DNA of 45,698 nucleotides from Candidatus Magasanikiibacteriota bacterium (GTDB lineage: Bacteria > Patescibacteriota > Patescibacteriia > Magasanikbacterales > JACTTX01), in the NCBI GenBank assembly GCA_015661005.1, contig JACTTX010000007.1, positions 1 through 45,698 of the forward strand. The letters run 5' to 3'. How positions within the stretch are numbered: the stretch's first letter is position 1; each line of letters starts with the position of its first letter. Positions 31,773 to 39,863 of this stretch are shown one piece after another. Made by a program: the position numbers and the translations under genes. The notes beneath the pieces were generated by a model. That model was not told the DNA's origin. It did not search any database and saw only the letters and a program-made list of their open reading frames with translations.

Positions 31773-31923
31773 TTCAGCACGATTTTACCTGCTCGTAGCG
31801 GTTTAATAGTCAGCGGGTGCAGGGGTATCCCGAGTTCGCGACCGTTTCGCCCAAAGTCGCGGCGCGGGATACCCCTGCATCCGCCTTTTGACCATTATAC
31901 CAGCGGTAAAATCGTGCTGAATT
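31771..31923. repeat. 153-nt long hairpin between proS and mreB
   Basis: The outer arms (31771-31789, AATTCAGCACGATTTTACC, and 31905-31923) are perfect over 19 bp. The inner arms 31813-31831 (GCGGGTGCAGGGGTATCCC) and 31866-31884 pair over 19 bp with one wobble, and the segments between are partly complementary. It starts on the last base of the proS stop region and ends 10 bases before mreB. Its sequence is unrelated to the TTGTTCTAAGC family. It may act as a terminator/processing structure or be another mobile palindrome. Confidence 0.8.
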
Positions 31924-31933
31924 TTTCATCATT

Positions 31934-32974
31934 ATGTTTGATAAATTCTTCGGTCGATTTTCCAAAGATCTCGGCATTGATCTCGGCACCACCAATATCC
32001 GCATTTATGTGCGGGATAAGGGTATTGTCATCAATGAACCATCAGTCGTGGCCGTGAATATAAAAACAGAACAGATTCTTGCTGTCGGCAACGAAGCTCG
32101 GGAAATGGTGGGGAAGACCCCGCCGCATATAATTACGGCGCGACCTCTTGGCAACAGTATTATTGCTGATTTTGAAATCACGGAAAAACTTCTCAAATAT
32201 TTTATTGATAAAGTTCATGCCGAAGGTTTCACGATGGTCCCGCGGCCGCGGGTGGTGGTCGGTGCGCCTCTTGAGATCACGGAAGTGGAGCGCAAAGCCG
32301 TTGAGGATGCCGTTCTTTCCGCCGGCGCCAGAGAGGTTCACATTGTGGAAACACCAATGTCGGCGGCTATTGGCGGCCGTCTTCCCATTGAAGAACCAAC
32401 CGGATCAATGATCGTGGATTTGGGCGGCGGCACGAGCCAAGTGGCGGTCATTTCTCTTTCCGGTATTGTCACTCGTCAATCCATACCAATCGGCGGCGAG
32501 GAGTTGAACAAAAATATTGTTCAATACTGCCGCGACGTTTTTAATCTCCTAATTGGCGAACGACACGCCGAGAGAATCAAAATGGAAATCGGCTCGGCCG
32601 TTGTGCCGTCGGAGTCGGCCTCGGTCAATATTCGCGGCCGTGATTTATTGAGTGGCTTGCCCAAGGAAATTACGGTGACCGATTCCCATGTTCGTGAAGC
32701 TACCGGTCGTTCTCTCCGCGCCATTGTTGAGCAGATAAAATTAGCGCTGGAAGTGACGCCGCCAGAGTTGGTTTCGGATATTCATGAGCGGGGTATGGTT
32801 TTAACCGGTGGCGGCGCTCTGCTTAGAGGCATGAGCGCGCTCATTGCCAGCGCCACGGACATCCCCGTCCGTATTGCCGATGACCCATTGACCTGTATGG
32901 TTCGCGGCGCTGGATATCTCTTAGAAAATCCGGAATTGCTCAAGGAAATTGAAGTCCCTTTTGAGAGAGAGTAA
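31934..32974 (+). CDS. mreB: Rod-shape actin homologue MreB
   Basis: A 346-residue actin-fold ATPase that forms membrane-bound filaments guiding lateral cell-wall synthesis. Phosphate 1 motif GIDLGTTNIRIYV (about 14-26), connect and phosphate 2 motif MIVDLGGGTSQVAVISLSG (about 159-177) and adenosine motif VLTGGGALLRGMSALI (about 289-304) are intact. The N-terminal MFDKFFGRFSKD is the usual amphipathic membrane-binding segment. First gene of mreBCD-mrdA; suggests rod-shaped or elongating cells. Confidence 0.95.
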   Translation: MFDKFFGRFSKDLGIDLGTTNIRIYVRDKGIVINEPSVVAVNIKTEQILAVGNEAREMVGKTPPHIITARPLGNSIIADFEITEKLLKYFIDKVHAEGFTMVPRPRVVVGAPLEITEVERKAVEDAVLSAGAREVHIVETPMSAAIGGRLPIEEPTGSMIVDLGGGTSQVAVISLSGIVTRQSIPIGGEELNKNIVQYCRDVFNLLIGERHAERIKMEIGSAVVPSESASVNIRGRDLLSGLPKEITVTDSHVREATGRSLRAIVEQIKLALEVTPPELVSDIHERGMVLTGGGALLRGMSALIASATDIPVRIADDPLTCMVRGAGYLLENPELLKEIEVPFERE

Positions 32975-32983
32975 ATAGCATTA

Positions 32984-33074
32984 AACATGAAACATAAAAG
33001 ATAAAACATTTTTCAAAGGAATGCGGCCGAAGGCCGCGCCTTGATGTACTGTTATCTGTTTTATGTTAAATGTT
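32984..33074. repeat. Inverted repeat between mreB and mreC
   Basis: Arms about 32984-33008 and 33051-33074 (AACAT..AACATAAAA.. and its complement) pair imperfectly over about 24 bp, with a GC-rich hairpin GCGGCC-GAA-GGCCGC (33023-33037) in the middle. It fills the 108-bp gap before the mreC ATG. Confidence 0.6.
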
Positions 33075-33082
33075 ATCCCAAT

Positions 33083-33877
33083 ATGCGTCGTCGTGTCGTC
33101 TTCTCCGCCATTATCATTCTCCTCTTGATTGGCGCGCACGCCTTGGGCTGGCTTAAGCCCATTGAACGCGGCGCTCTTTATGTAATTTCTCCGGTCAGTC
33201 GTTTTTTTTACAACGTCGGCATTTCCTTGAAGGGAAGAACCCGCTGGTTAGAAGCGCGGAAAAATTTGGAAAAAAATTTGGATTCACTTACCGATGATAA
33301 CGCGCGTTTGCGTCAGGCCTTGGTTGACGCTGATCTCTTGCGCCAGGAAAATTTTGAATTGCGCCGTCTCTTAAATTTCACTACCAGCACGCTCCGGACC
33401 GGAATTGCCGCCGCTATTCTTGGTCGTACGCCCTCCGGCGCCGCCAATCTTTTAATCGCCGATCGCGGAAAAAATTCCGGCGTCACTAAGGGGTCGCCGG
33501 TTGTCGCCGCTTATGGCGTGCTCGTCGGCATTGTGGAGGATGTGCAGGACGACACGGCCTACATCCGACTTCTCTCCGACGGTCAAAGCAAGGTCGCCGC
33601 CACAACTCTTGGACGTTCCCAGTCGCTTGGTATCGTCTCCGGCGGTTTTGGTTTAGCTCTGCGTCTGGATCTCATTCCTCAAAATGAGGAAATTCATGAG
33701 CGCGATTTAATTATCACCTCGGGATTGGAAGATGCTATCCCCAAGGGACTCATCATCGGAGAAATTGAGGCCATTCAAAAAGAACCGTTCGCCCCTTTTC
33801 AGCATGCCCGCGTGAAACCAGCAACAACTTATGAAACGGTGAGAAACATTTTGATTCTGCCATCGCTCGGCCGCTGA
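33083..33877 (+). CDS. mreC: Rod-shape protein MreC
   Basis: A 264-residue bitopic protein: an N-terminal membrane helix (RRVVFSAIIILLLIGAHALGW, about 3-23), a coiled coil (about 55-95, with LEKNLDSLTDDNARLRQAL) and two beta domains (about 100-264, e.g. RGKNSGVTKGSPVVAAYGVLVGIVEDV and RDLIITSGLEDAIPKGLIIGEI), the MreC layout. It links MreB to PBP2 outside the membrane. ATG 33083 selected since an upstream in-frame start would put a repeat-derived peptide before the membrane helix. mreD follows after 1 base. Confidence 0.93.
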   Translation: MRRRVVFSAIIILLLIGAHALGWLKPIERGALYVISPVSRFFYNVGISLKGRTRWLEARKNLEKNLDSLTDDNARLRQALVDADLLRQENFELRRLLNFTTSTLRTGIAAAILGRTPSGAANLLIADRGKNSGVTKGSPVVAAYGVLVGIVEDVQDDTAYIRLLSDGQSKVAATTLGRSQSLGIVSGGFGLALRLDLIPQNEEIHERDLIITSGLEDAIPKGLIIGEIEAIQKEPFAPFQHARVKPATTYETVRNILILPSLGR

Positions 33878-33878
33878 T

Positions 33879-34382
33879 ATGTGGCGCTTCCGCTCCATCA
33901 TCTTGATAGCATCAATTTTACTTTTACAAACCGCTTTGGCCAATTTTTTTTCGTTCCCTTGGCGTTTAATTCCGGTCATTATGATTTTTTTAATTTTCCG
34001 TATCTTTCGCGGCGCGGATAAATCCCTGACTTGGCTCATTGTGATCTTCGGATTTTTTTTTGAACTTTTCCGCGATGCCCCCTTTGGCGCCAATCTTCTG
34101 GCGACACTGACCACAGTTGGTGTCGGTCAATGGTTCGCTGAAAGAATCTTAACCAATCGAACATTACCAGCAATTTTAATACTCGCACTTCTCTCTTCAT
34201 TGGTTTTTCGCTTGATGGTTGTTGGAATCACTTTGCTTGTGGCTTTGCGCACGCCGACCGCGGAGACAATATCTTTTTCTGGTGTCGCCGTGGTTATGAT
34301 TTGGGAAATGGCTTTTACAATTTTTGGAACGGCCTTCATTTACGGCATTTGGAGGCGCAACCATACCGTTTCCAGCTTCTAA
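33879..34382 (+). CDS. mreD: Rod-shape protein MreD
   Basis: A 167-residue hydrophobic protein with five or six transmembrane segments, including SIILIASILLLQTALANFFSFPW (about 5-27) and a segment with FFFELFRDAPFGANLLA, where ELFRDAPFG matches the conserved cytoplasmic loop of MreD (E-x-x-x-x-P-x-G). Assigned by this motif plus position between mreC and mrdA. Part of the elongasome. Confidence 0.88.
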   Translation: MWRFRSIILIASILLLQTALANFFSFPWRLIPVIMIFLIFRIFRGADKSLTWLIVIFGFFFELFRDAPFGANLLATLTTVGVGQWFAERILTNRTLPAILILALLSSLVFRLMVVGITLLVALRTPTAETISFSGVAVVMIWEMAFTIFGTAFIYGIWRRNHTVSSF

Positions 34383-34403
34383 TCTTCAGCTTCTTTCTTC
34401 CTC

Positions 34404-36431
34404 ATGCCTCCCATTCTCCCAAAATTTGATTATTCGCCGGATTTCAAACTGACCGGTAAATATCGGTTTGATTGGGTTCAAAATGTAGCGCCGCCGGACG
34501 CCACGGCGCCTATGATCAGCGCTTCTCCGCGCTCATTTTTGGGATTGTCCTTGGGATCAAAACAAATTTTAACGCTCCTCATTATTATCGCGATTGGTTT
34601 TGCCGCCCTGCTGGGACGTTTGATTTATTTACAAACCGTCAAGGGCGGATATTTTTTGGCCGCGGCCGAACAAAACCGCATCCGCATTGTACCGATTCCG
34701 GCCGAACGCGGAATCATTACGGATCGCATGGGTGTATCATTGGTGGAAAATATTCCTAATTTTTCCATCGTGCTGGCGCCGCAGGATTTGCCGCGCCACA
34801 AGGAGGAACGAAGCGCCATCATCAAGGACATCAGTGAGGAACTGAATGATTCACCGGAGAGAATTGAGGGGCTGGTTCAGGATTACCAAGCGTACCGTTT
34901 TGATTCGCTGATCCTCAAAGATAATGTCACTTATGAGGAAGCGCTCAAAGTGATTTTGAGCGGGAAAAGCATTCCTGGCTTACGGGTGGAGCGCGGAATG
35001 CGCCGCCAGTATCCGGGCACGAGCGCATCATCATCAACGCGCGCGGTGGCCTTGTCTCATATTTTGGGGTATCTCGGAAAAGTTACCAAAGATGAATTGA
35101 ATGATCTCAAAGCCAGCGGTTATCTGCCCACAGATACAATTGGCCGCGTCGGCGTGGAAGCGAGTTATGAAAAATTTTTGCGCGGCGTTTACGGCCGACG
35201 CTACATTGAAGTGAATGCTCGCGGCGAAGAGTTAAACACCGTAGCTGAAGATTTGCCCACCCCCGGCGCTACGGTAGCGTTGACGATTGACTTGGACGCG
35301 CAAATTGCGCTGGAAACGGCGTTGAACCGCGTTTTGACGGCTAATCATAAAAAACGCGGTAGCGCCATTGCCATGGATCCGCGCAATGGCCAGATTATCG
35401 CGATAGTAAGTTTGCCGGCCTTTGACAATAATGAATTTGCCCGCGGCATTAGCGCCGAGGAATATGACCGTCTTCTGAATGATGAAAATACCCCGCTCTT
35501 CAGCCGTGCCGTCGGCGGCGCCTTTCCCTCCGGTTCCGTGATTAAACCATTGGTCGCGGTGGGCGCGCTCGCTGAAGGAATTATCACGCGCGAAACATCT
35601 TTTTTAAGTGTCGGTGGAATTCAGGTTGGGCCGTGGTTTTTTTCGGACTGGAAAGCTGGTGGACACGGCATCACCAATGTCACCAAAGCGCTGGCGCAAT
35701 CCGTGAATACATTTTTTTACATGATTGGCGGCGGTTATGAAAAATTCACCGGACTTGGAATTGAGCGGCTCACAAAATATTACAAACTTTTTGGCTTAAG
35801 CGTGGCGACGGGAATTGATTTGCCCGGCGAGACCAGTGGTTTCATTCCCAGCAAAGAATGGAAAGAAAAAAAGAAAGGCGAGCGCTGGTATATCGGCGAC
35901 ACTTATAATGTTTCTATCGGTCAAGGTGATGTGCTGGTCACACCGCTCCAAATGGCGGACGCCACGGCCGCGATCGCGAACGGTGGCGTGCTCTTGAAGC
36001 CGAAAATCGGAATGACCATCAAGCCGCCCCAAGGCCCGGCACAAAATATTCCGGCCGAAGTGATTCGGCATATGCCGTTTGGGGTCGGCCCGCTTCAAAT
36101 TGTCCGCGAGGGTATGCGTTTGGCGGTTCAAGACGGTTCGGCGCGCTCATTAAATACTCTACCCATTCATGTTGCCGGCAAAACCGGCACGGCCCAGTGG
36201 TCGGATAAACATCCAACCCACGCCTGGTTCACCGGTTTTGCGCCTTACGAAAATCCGCAAATCGTGGTCACCGTAATGATTGAGGAAGGCGGAGAGGGGA
36301 GCGCGGTGGCCGTGCCCGTAGTCAAGGAATTCCTGCTCTGGTGGGCAGCCCATCGCGGCGCTTGGCACCGTTTTGCGGCCGTTGTATCCTTATCAATACG
36401 TTCAACGATTCTGTTGAACGTTTGTTATTGA
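34404..36431 (+). CDS. mrdA: Penicillin-binding protein 2 (elongasome transpeptidase)
   Basis: A 675-residue class B PBP. A proline-rich cytoplasmic N terminus (about 1-50) precedes one membrane helix (ILTLLIIIAIGFAALLGRLIYLQ, about 53-75), the dimerisation/pedestal domain (about 85-270) and the transpeptidase domain. Active-site motifs: SGSVIK (Ser about 373), SVN (about 433) and KTGTAQW (about 593). It cross-links peptidoglycan during elongation together with MreBCD. The C terminus ends in a short hydrophobic extension whose codons form the terminator stem. No rodA follows in this window. Confidence 0.95.
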   Translation: MPPILPKFDYSPDFKLTGKYRFDWVQNVAPPDATAPMISASPRSFLGLSLGSKQILTLLIIIAIGFAALLGRLIYLQTVKGGYFLAAAEQNRIRIVPIPAERGIITDRMGVSLVENIPNFSIVLAPQDLPRHKEERSAIIKDISEELNDSPERIEGLVQDYQAYRFDSLILKDNVTYEEALKVILSGKSIPGLRVERGMRRQYPGTSASSSTRAVALSHILGYLGKVTKDELNDLKASGYLPTDTIGRVGVEASYEKFLRGVYGRRYIEVNARGEELNTVAEDLPTPGATVALTIDLDAQIALETALNRVLTANHKKRGSAIAMDPRNGQIIAIVSLPAFDNNEFARGISAEEYDRLLNDENTPLFSRAVGGAFPSGSVIKPLVAVGALAEGIITRETSFLSVGGIQVGPWFFSDWKAGGHGITNVTKALAQSVNTFFYMIGGGYEKFTGLGIERLTKYYKLFGLSVATGIDLPGETSGFIPSKEWKEKKKGERWYIGDTYNVSIGQGDVLVTPLQMADATAAIANGGVLLKPKIGMTIKPPQGPAQNIPAEVIRHMPFGVGPLQIVREGMRLAVQDGSARSLNTLPIHVAGKTGTAQWSDKHPTHAWFTGFAPYENPQIVVTVMIEEGGEGSAVAVPVVKEFLLWWAAHRGAWHRFAAVVSLSIRSTILLNVCY

Positions 36432-36440
36432 TTATTTTTT
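36399..36440 (+). terminator. Terminator of the mreBCD-mrdA operon
   Basis: CGTTCAAC and GTTGAACG form a perfect 8-bp stem with loop GATTCT (36399-36420), followed by TTTGTTATTGATTATTTTTT. It overlaps the last codons of mrdA. Confidence 0.75.
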
Positions 36441-36475
36441 CAGGCCTCTATCTCCCGGGTTCTTAATTTCCCACT

Positions 36476-36949
36476 ATGTCTCAATCCGACCAAATGTACC
36501 TCACCGAAGAGGGCTACAAAAAATTAACTGAAGAGCACGATCACCTCAAAAATCACGTCGTGAAAGAGGTGGCCGAACTCATTGATACAGCCAAACAGCA
36601 AGGCGATCTCTCCGAGAACGCCGAGTATCAAGAGGCCAAAGAGCGCATGGCTTTTGTTCAAGGCCGTATTTTGGAATTGGAAGACACCCTGTCTCGGGCC
36701 GCTATCATTCGCGAGCAAGAGGGAACCAAAGTTGTTCAAGTGGGAACAACGGTTAAAGTGCGCGATGAAGCCGAGCGGGAAAAAGAATACACCATTGTCG
36801 GATCCAGTGAAGCTGACCCACTGGTCGGCCGCATTTCCAATGAATCGCCAATCGGTCAATCCTTTCTTGGCCGCGCCGTGAATGAAGAAGTGATTGTTGC
36901 CACGCCCAGCGGCAAGAAAATCAAATACACGATTTTGGAAATTAAATGA
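36476..36949 (+). CDS. greA: Transcription elongation factor GreA
   Basis: A 157-residue factor that rescues backtracked RNA polymerase by stimulating transcript cleavage. The N-terminal antiparallel coiled coil (about 8-76) has the acidic tip DLSENAEYQEAKERM (about 42-56), which carries the catalytic Asp/Glu pair; the C-terminal FKBP-like domain (about 80-157) contains VGSSEADPLVGRISNESPIGQSFLGR, a GreA signature. Length normal. Confidence 0.96.
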   Translation: MSQSDQMYLTEEGYKKLTEEHDHLKNHVVKEVAELIDTAKQQGDLSENAEYQEAKERMAFVQGRILELEDTLSRAAIIREQEGTKVVQVGTTVKVRDEAEREKEYTIVGSSEADPLVGRISNESPIGQSFLGRAVNEEVIVATPSGKKIKYTILEIK

Positions 36950-36969
36950 TTGTTCTTTGAATAATCGCT

Positions 36970-36999
36970 TTGACCAATCGCGCCATTTTGTTGTATAAT
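36970..36999 (+). promoter_or_regulatory. lysS promoter
   Basis: TTGACC (36970-36975), 18 bases, TATAAT (36994-36999), then 9 bases to the ATG at 37009. The mRNA leader would be only about 3 bases long. The promoter rules out the earlier in-frame TTG at 36970 as the start. Confidence 0.65.
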
Positions 37000-37008
37000 T
37001 TTGGCACT

Positions 37009-38541
37009 ATGAAGCCCAAAGCTATGGCGGCAAACCCCATTATCGCGGCCAATCCCATTGAAGAATCGGCCAGCCGCTTATCCAAACTTGAGCGTATTAA
37101 GAAAAGCGGAGCCAATCCGTATCCGCAGTGGACTGGACGAACACACACCATTGCCAATGTCTTAGAGAATTTTGACGTCCTGGCGGCAGAGCAAAAAGAA
37201 GTTGTCATTGCCGGACGTTTGCGCGCACTGCGCGGACAGGGCGGCACGACTTTTGGTAATTTGGAAGACGCCTCGGGACGCGTCCAAGTATTTTTCCGTA
37301 AAGACAATCTTCCCGCTGATCTTTATCTCCGTCTTGAGAAAGAAATTGATCTCGGCGATTTTTTGGCTGTTTACGGAAAGCTCATGACCACCAAAACGGG
37401 AGAGAAAACCGTGTTGGTAACGTCATGGCGGCTAATTTCCAAAGCGCTCTTGCCGCTTCCTGATAAATTTCACGGTCTCGCTGATGTTGAAATGCGTTAT
37501 CGCCAACGGTATTTGGATTTGCTCGCCAATCCGGAATCCATGCGCATCGCCAAAATAAGAAGCAATGTCGTTAAATGGATTCGTGAATTTTTTGATCATC
37601 GCGATTTTATAGAAGTAGAGACGCCAATCTTGCAAGCCATCCCGGGCGGCGCCAGCGCCCGGCCGTTCAAAACCCATCATAACGCGCTGGACGTTGATTT
37701 ATATTTGCGCGTCGCGCCGGAGTTATATTTGAAGCGGTTGATTGTCGGCGGTTTTGAAAAGGTTTATGAGATGGCGCGTTGTTTTAGGAATGAGGGTATA
37801 GATCATGCCCATAATCCAGAGTTCACCCAGATTGAGTTTTATTGGGCGTATGCGGATTATGAGATGTTGATGAAATTGACGGAAGAATTGCTTGGCGGGT
37901 TGGTGGAGCGTATTTACGGGAAGCGCCAATTTGAATATGAAGGAGCGGCGCTTAATTTTAAGGCGCCGTTTCCGCGCCTAACTTTTCGCGACGTTATTTT
38001 CAAGGAAACGAAAATTGATCTTGATAAAGTGAGAGAAACTAAAACGTTAAAAAAAGAAATTGAAAAATATCTCCGAACTATTATTCATGTCCAACAAGCA
38101 ACGTTCAGTTTTGCTGGATTCAACAGCTTTAGCGAGCTTGCTGATCAACTCTATAAATACTCCTGTCGGCCAAAAATAATTCAACCCACTTTTATCACTG
38201 ATTATCCGGCGGAAATGATCCCGCTCGCCAAACGCAAAGAGGATGATCAAAGTAAAATAGCCACCATGCAATTGGTGGTGAACGGTTTAGAAATTTGCAA
38301 GGCATACAATGAGCTGAACGACCCCATTGACCAGGAAGAGCGGTTTCATGAGCAACAAGCGTTAAGGGAGAGGGGGGCGGAAGAGGCCATGTGGTTTGAT
38401 GAAGATTATGTGATCGCGCTCAAACACGGAATGCCGCCAACCGCCGGTTTTGGCATGGGGATTGACCGTCTGTTGCAGGTTTTAACCGGTAGTCATAATC
38501 TGAAAGAGGTGATTTTGTTTCCGACTCTGCGGCCCAAGTGA
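37009..38541 (+). CDS. lysS: Lysyl-tRNA synthetase (class II)
   Basis: A 510-residue class II synthetase. The N-terminal OB-fold anticodon domain (about 45-150, with VVIAGRLRALRGQGGTTFGNLEDASGRVQVF) is followed by the catalytic core: motif 2 FEKVYEMARCFRNEGIDHAHNPEFTQIEFYWAY (about 246-278) and motif 3 GFGMGIDRLLQVLTG (about 482-496). All key regions look intact. Start ATG 37009 is fixed by the promoter. The TGA overlaps a possible GTG of the following gene. Confidence 0.96.
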   Translation: MKPKAMAANPIIAANPIEESASRLSKLERIKKSGANPYPQWTGRTHTIANVLENFDVLAAEQKEVVIAGRLRALRGQGGTTFGNLEDASGRVQVFFRKDNLPADLYLRLEKEIDLGDFLAVYGKLMTTKTGEKTVLVTSWRLISKALLPLPDKFHGLADVEMRYRQRYLDLLANPESMRIAKIRSNVVKWIREFFDHRDFIEVETPILQAIPGGASARPFKTHHNALDVDLYLRVAPELYLKRLIVGGFEKVYEMARCFRNEGIDHAHNPEFTQIEFYWAYADYEMLMKLTEELLGGLVERIYGKRQFEYEGAALNFKAPFPRLTFRDVIFKETKIDLDKVRETKTLKKEIEKYLRTIIHVQQATFSFAGFNSFSELADQLYKYSCRPKIIQPTFITDYPAEMIPLAKRKEDDQSKIATMQLVVNGLEICKAYNELNDPIDQEERFHEQQALRERGAEEAMWFDEDYVIALKHGMPPTAGFGMGIDRLLQVLTGSHNLKEVILFPTLRPK

Positions 38542-38543
38542 TT

Positions 38544-39374
38544 ATGAAAATTTTGATAACTCATCACAACCCCCACCTGGACGACATCTGCGGCATGTGG
38601 CTCTTGGAGCGGCTTGATGCGTCATTTAAGAATGCAAAACATTCTTATGTGGCCGCCAATCCTGATGTTTTGCACAAAAAAATTTTGAGTGATGCCAATC
38701 ATGTGCCGGTTGGTGTTGGCCGCGGAGCGTTTGATGAACATAAAGGGGACATTGGAGATAGCGCCGCCAGTTTGGTCTGGAAATTTTTAAAAAAGAAAGG
38801 GCTGAAAATGACGGTTTTGGAAATAGCCGCAATGGACGAGTTAGTGGAATGGGTAAAAATTGGGGATCAAGGCAAACTCACTGGCCAAGTATTTCAAGAA
38901 TTTTTGCCGCACGTTCCCATCACTTACATTCCTAAAATGAAAGGAAAAAATTCTGATGACGCCACCGTTTTTGGTTATCTTTATCTGGACGGCATTTTTG
39001 AAGGCCTCAAGGAAAAACATTTATTGCTCAAGGACTGGAAGCATCGCCTCACTTTCCAGACGCGATGGGGACGGGGAGTGGCCGTGGAATCGGCCGTTTC
39101 ATCAGATATCGTCGGTCGCCAAGCCCTGCTTACCGGTCACGTTATTTATATTATCGTCAACCCTCAAAGCAAATTCCGATCGGCCCGCGCCAGCGCCAAG
39201 AGCCGCGTTGATTTTACTCGCGCTTATGAAAAAATGAAAACTCTGGAGCCGAAAGCCGAATGGTATTTGCATCACAGCAAAAAACTCCTGATCTGCGGCT
39301 CAACGGTGGCGGCCAATGTATATCTTTCCAAGATACCGTTAAAGACGCTGGCGGAGATTGTAAAAAAGTCATAA
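38544..39374 (+). CDS. Unknown protein, possibly MYG1/DHH-like phosphoesterase
   Basis: A 276-residue cytoplasmic protein. The N terminus KILITHHNPHLDDICGMWLLERL has the look of a metal-binding H-x-P-x-L-D-D motif, and a second block GRGAFDEHKGDIGDSAASLVWKFLKKKG (about 56-83) recalls the FDHH segment of MYG1-type and DHH-type hydrolases. The remainder (e.g. WGRGVAVESAVSSDIVGRQALLTGHVIYIIVNP) is unlike anything I can name. Encoded between lysS and a cytidylyltransferase. The family suggestion is weak; treat it as a hypothetical protein with possible metal ligands. Confidence 0.5.
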   Translation: MKILITHHNPHLDDICGMWLLERLDASFKNAKHSYVAANPDVLHKKILSDANHVPVGVGRGAFDEHKGDIGDSAASLVWKFLKKKGLKMTVLEIAAMDELVEWVKIGDQGKLTGQVFQEFLPHVPITYIPKMKGKNSDDATVFGYLYLDGIFEGLKEKHLLLKDWKHRLTFQTRWGRGVAVESAVSSDIVGRQALLTGHVIYIIVNPQSKFRSARASAKSRVDFTRAYEKMKTLEPKAEWYLHHSKKLLICGSTVAANVYLSKIPLKTLAEIVKKS

Positions 39375-39385
39375 AGACGGCGGAT

Positions 39386-39790
39386 ATGAAAACCGTGATG
39401 GTCTTTGGCACGTTTGATGTTCTGCACTTGGGGCACATTGCTTTTTTAAAAGCGGCCCGTCGGCATGGGGACAGATTGGTGGTAATTGTGGCCAGAGACG
39501 CCGCGGCTGAACGACTTAAAAAAACCAAATTAAGGTTTAAAGAAGGGGAGAGAGCGCAAATGCTTCGTGAACTGCGCTTGGTGGATGAAGCGGTAAGCGG
39601 CGCAAAAGCCAACTTCCGAAAAGCGGTGGCTGTTTACAAACCATTCGTGATTGCCTTAGGATATGATCAGGAGGCGTATGTGAATGAACTGCGCCGCTTC
39701 TTAACCAGCAAAGGTTTGAACACAAAAGTTGTTCGGCTTAAAGCGTTTAAGGCGCGAAGGTACAAGACAAGTTTATTTATTAATCGTTAG
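39386..39790 (+). CDS. Cytidylyltransferase-like nucleotidyltransferase
   Basis: A 134-residue enzyme of the HxGH nucleotidyltransferase superfamily. VMVFGTFDVLHLGHIAFLKAAR (about 4-25) contains the nucleotide-binding HLGH, and the C-terminal part includes ALGYDQEAYVNEL in place of the usual GxDQ and KTSLFI in the ISSTxIR position. Size matches TagD/GlpD-like glycerol-3-phosphate cytidylyltransferases and archaeal-type FAD synthetase RibL; substrate undecided. ATG 39386 chosen at the conserved beta strand; the longer frame overlaps the previous gene. Confidence 0.8.
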   Translation: MKTVMVFGTFDVLHLGHIAFLKAARRHGDRLVVIVARDAAAERLKKTKLRFKEGERAQMLRELRLVDEAVSGAKANFRKAVAVYKPFVIALGYDQEAYVNELRRFLTSKGLNTKVVRLKAFKARRYKTSLFINR

Positions 39791-39853
39791 CAACAGGCGA
39801 GTGCAAATGTTGTTCTTGTTCTAAGCAACACGACATTTGCACCGGCCTGTTGC
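39790..39853. repeat. Dispersed hairpin element, copy 4
   Basis: Arms GCAACAGGC...TGCAAATGT (39790-39810) and complement ending 39853, with a small internal mismatch (GAG versus CC), capped by TTGTTCTAAGCAACACGA. It overlaps the last base of the preceding stop codon and ends 10 bases before the serS ATG. Confidence 0.85.
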
Positions 39854-39863
39854 GACACACTCT

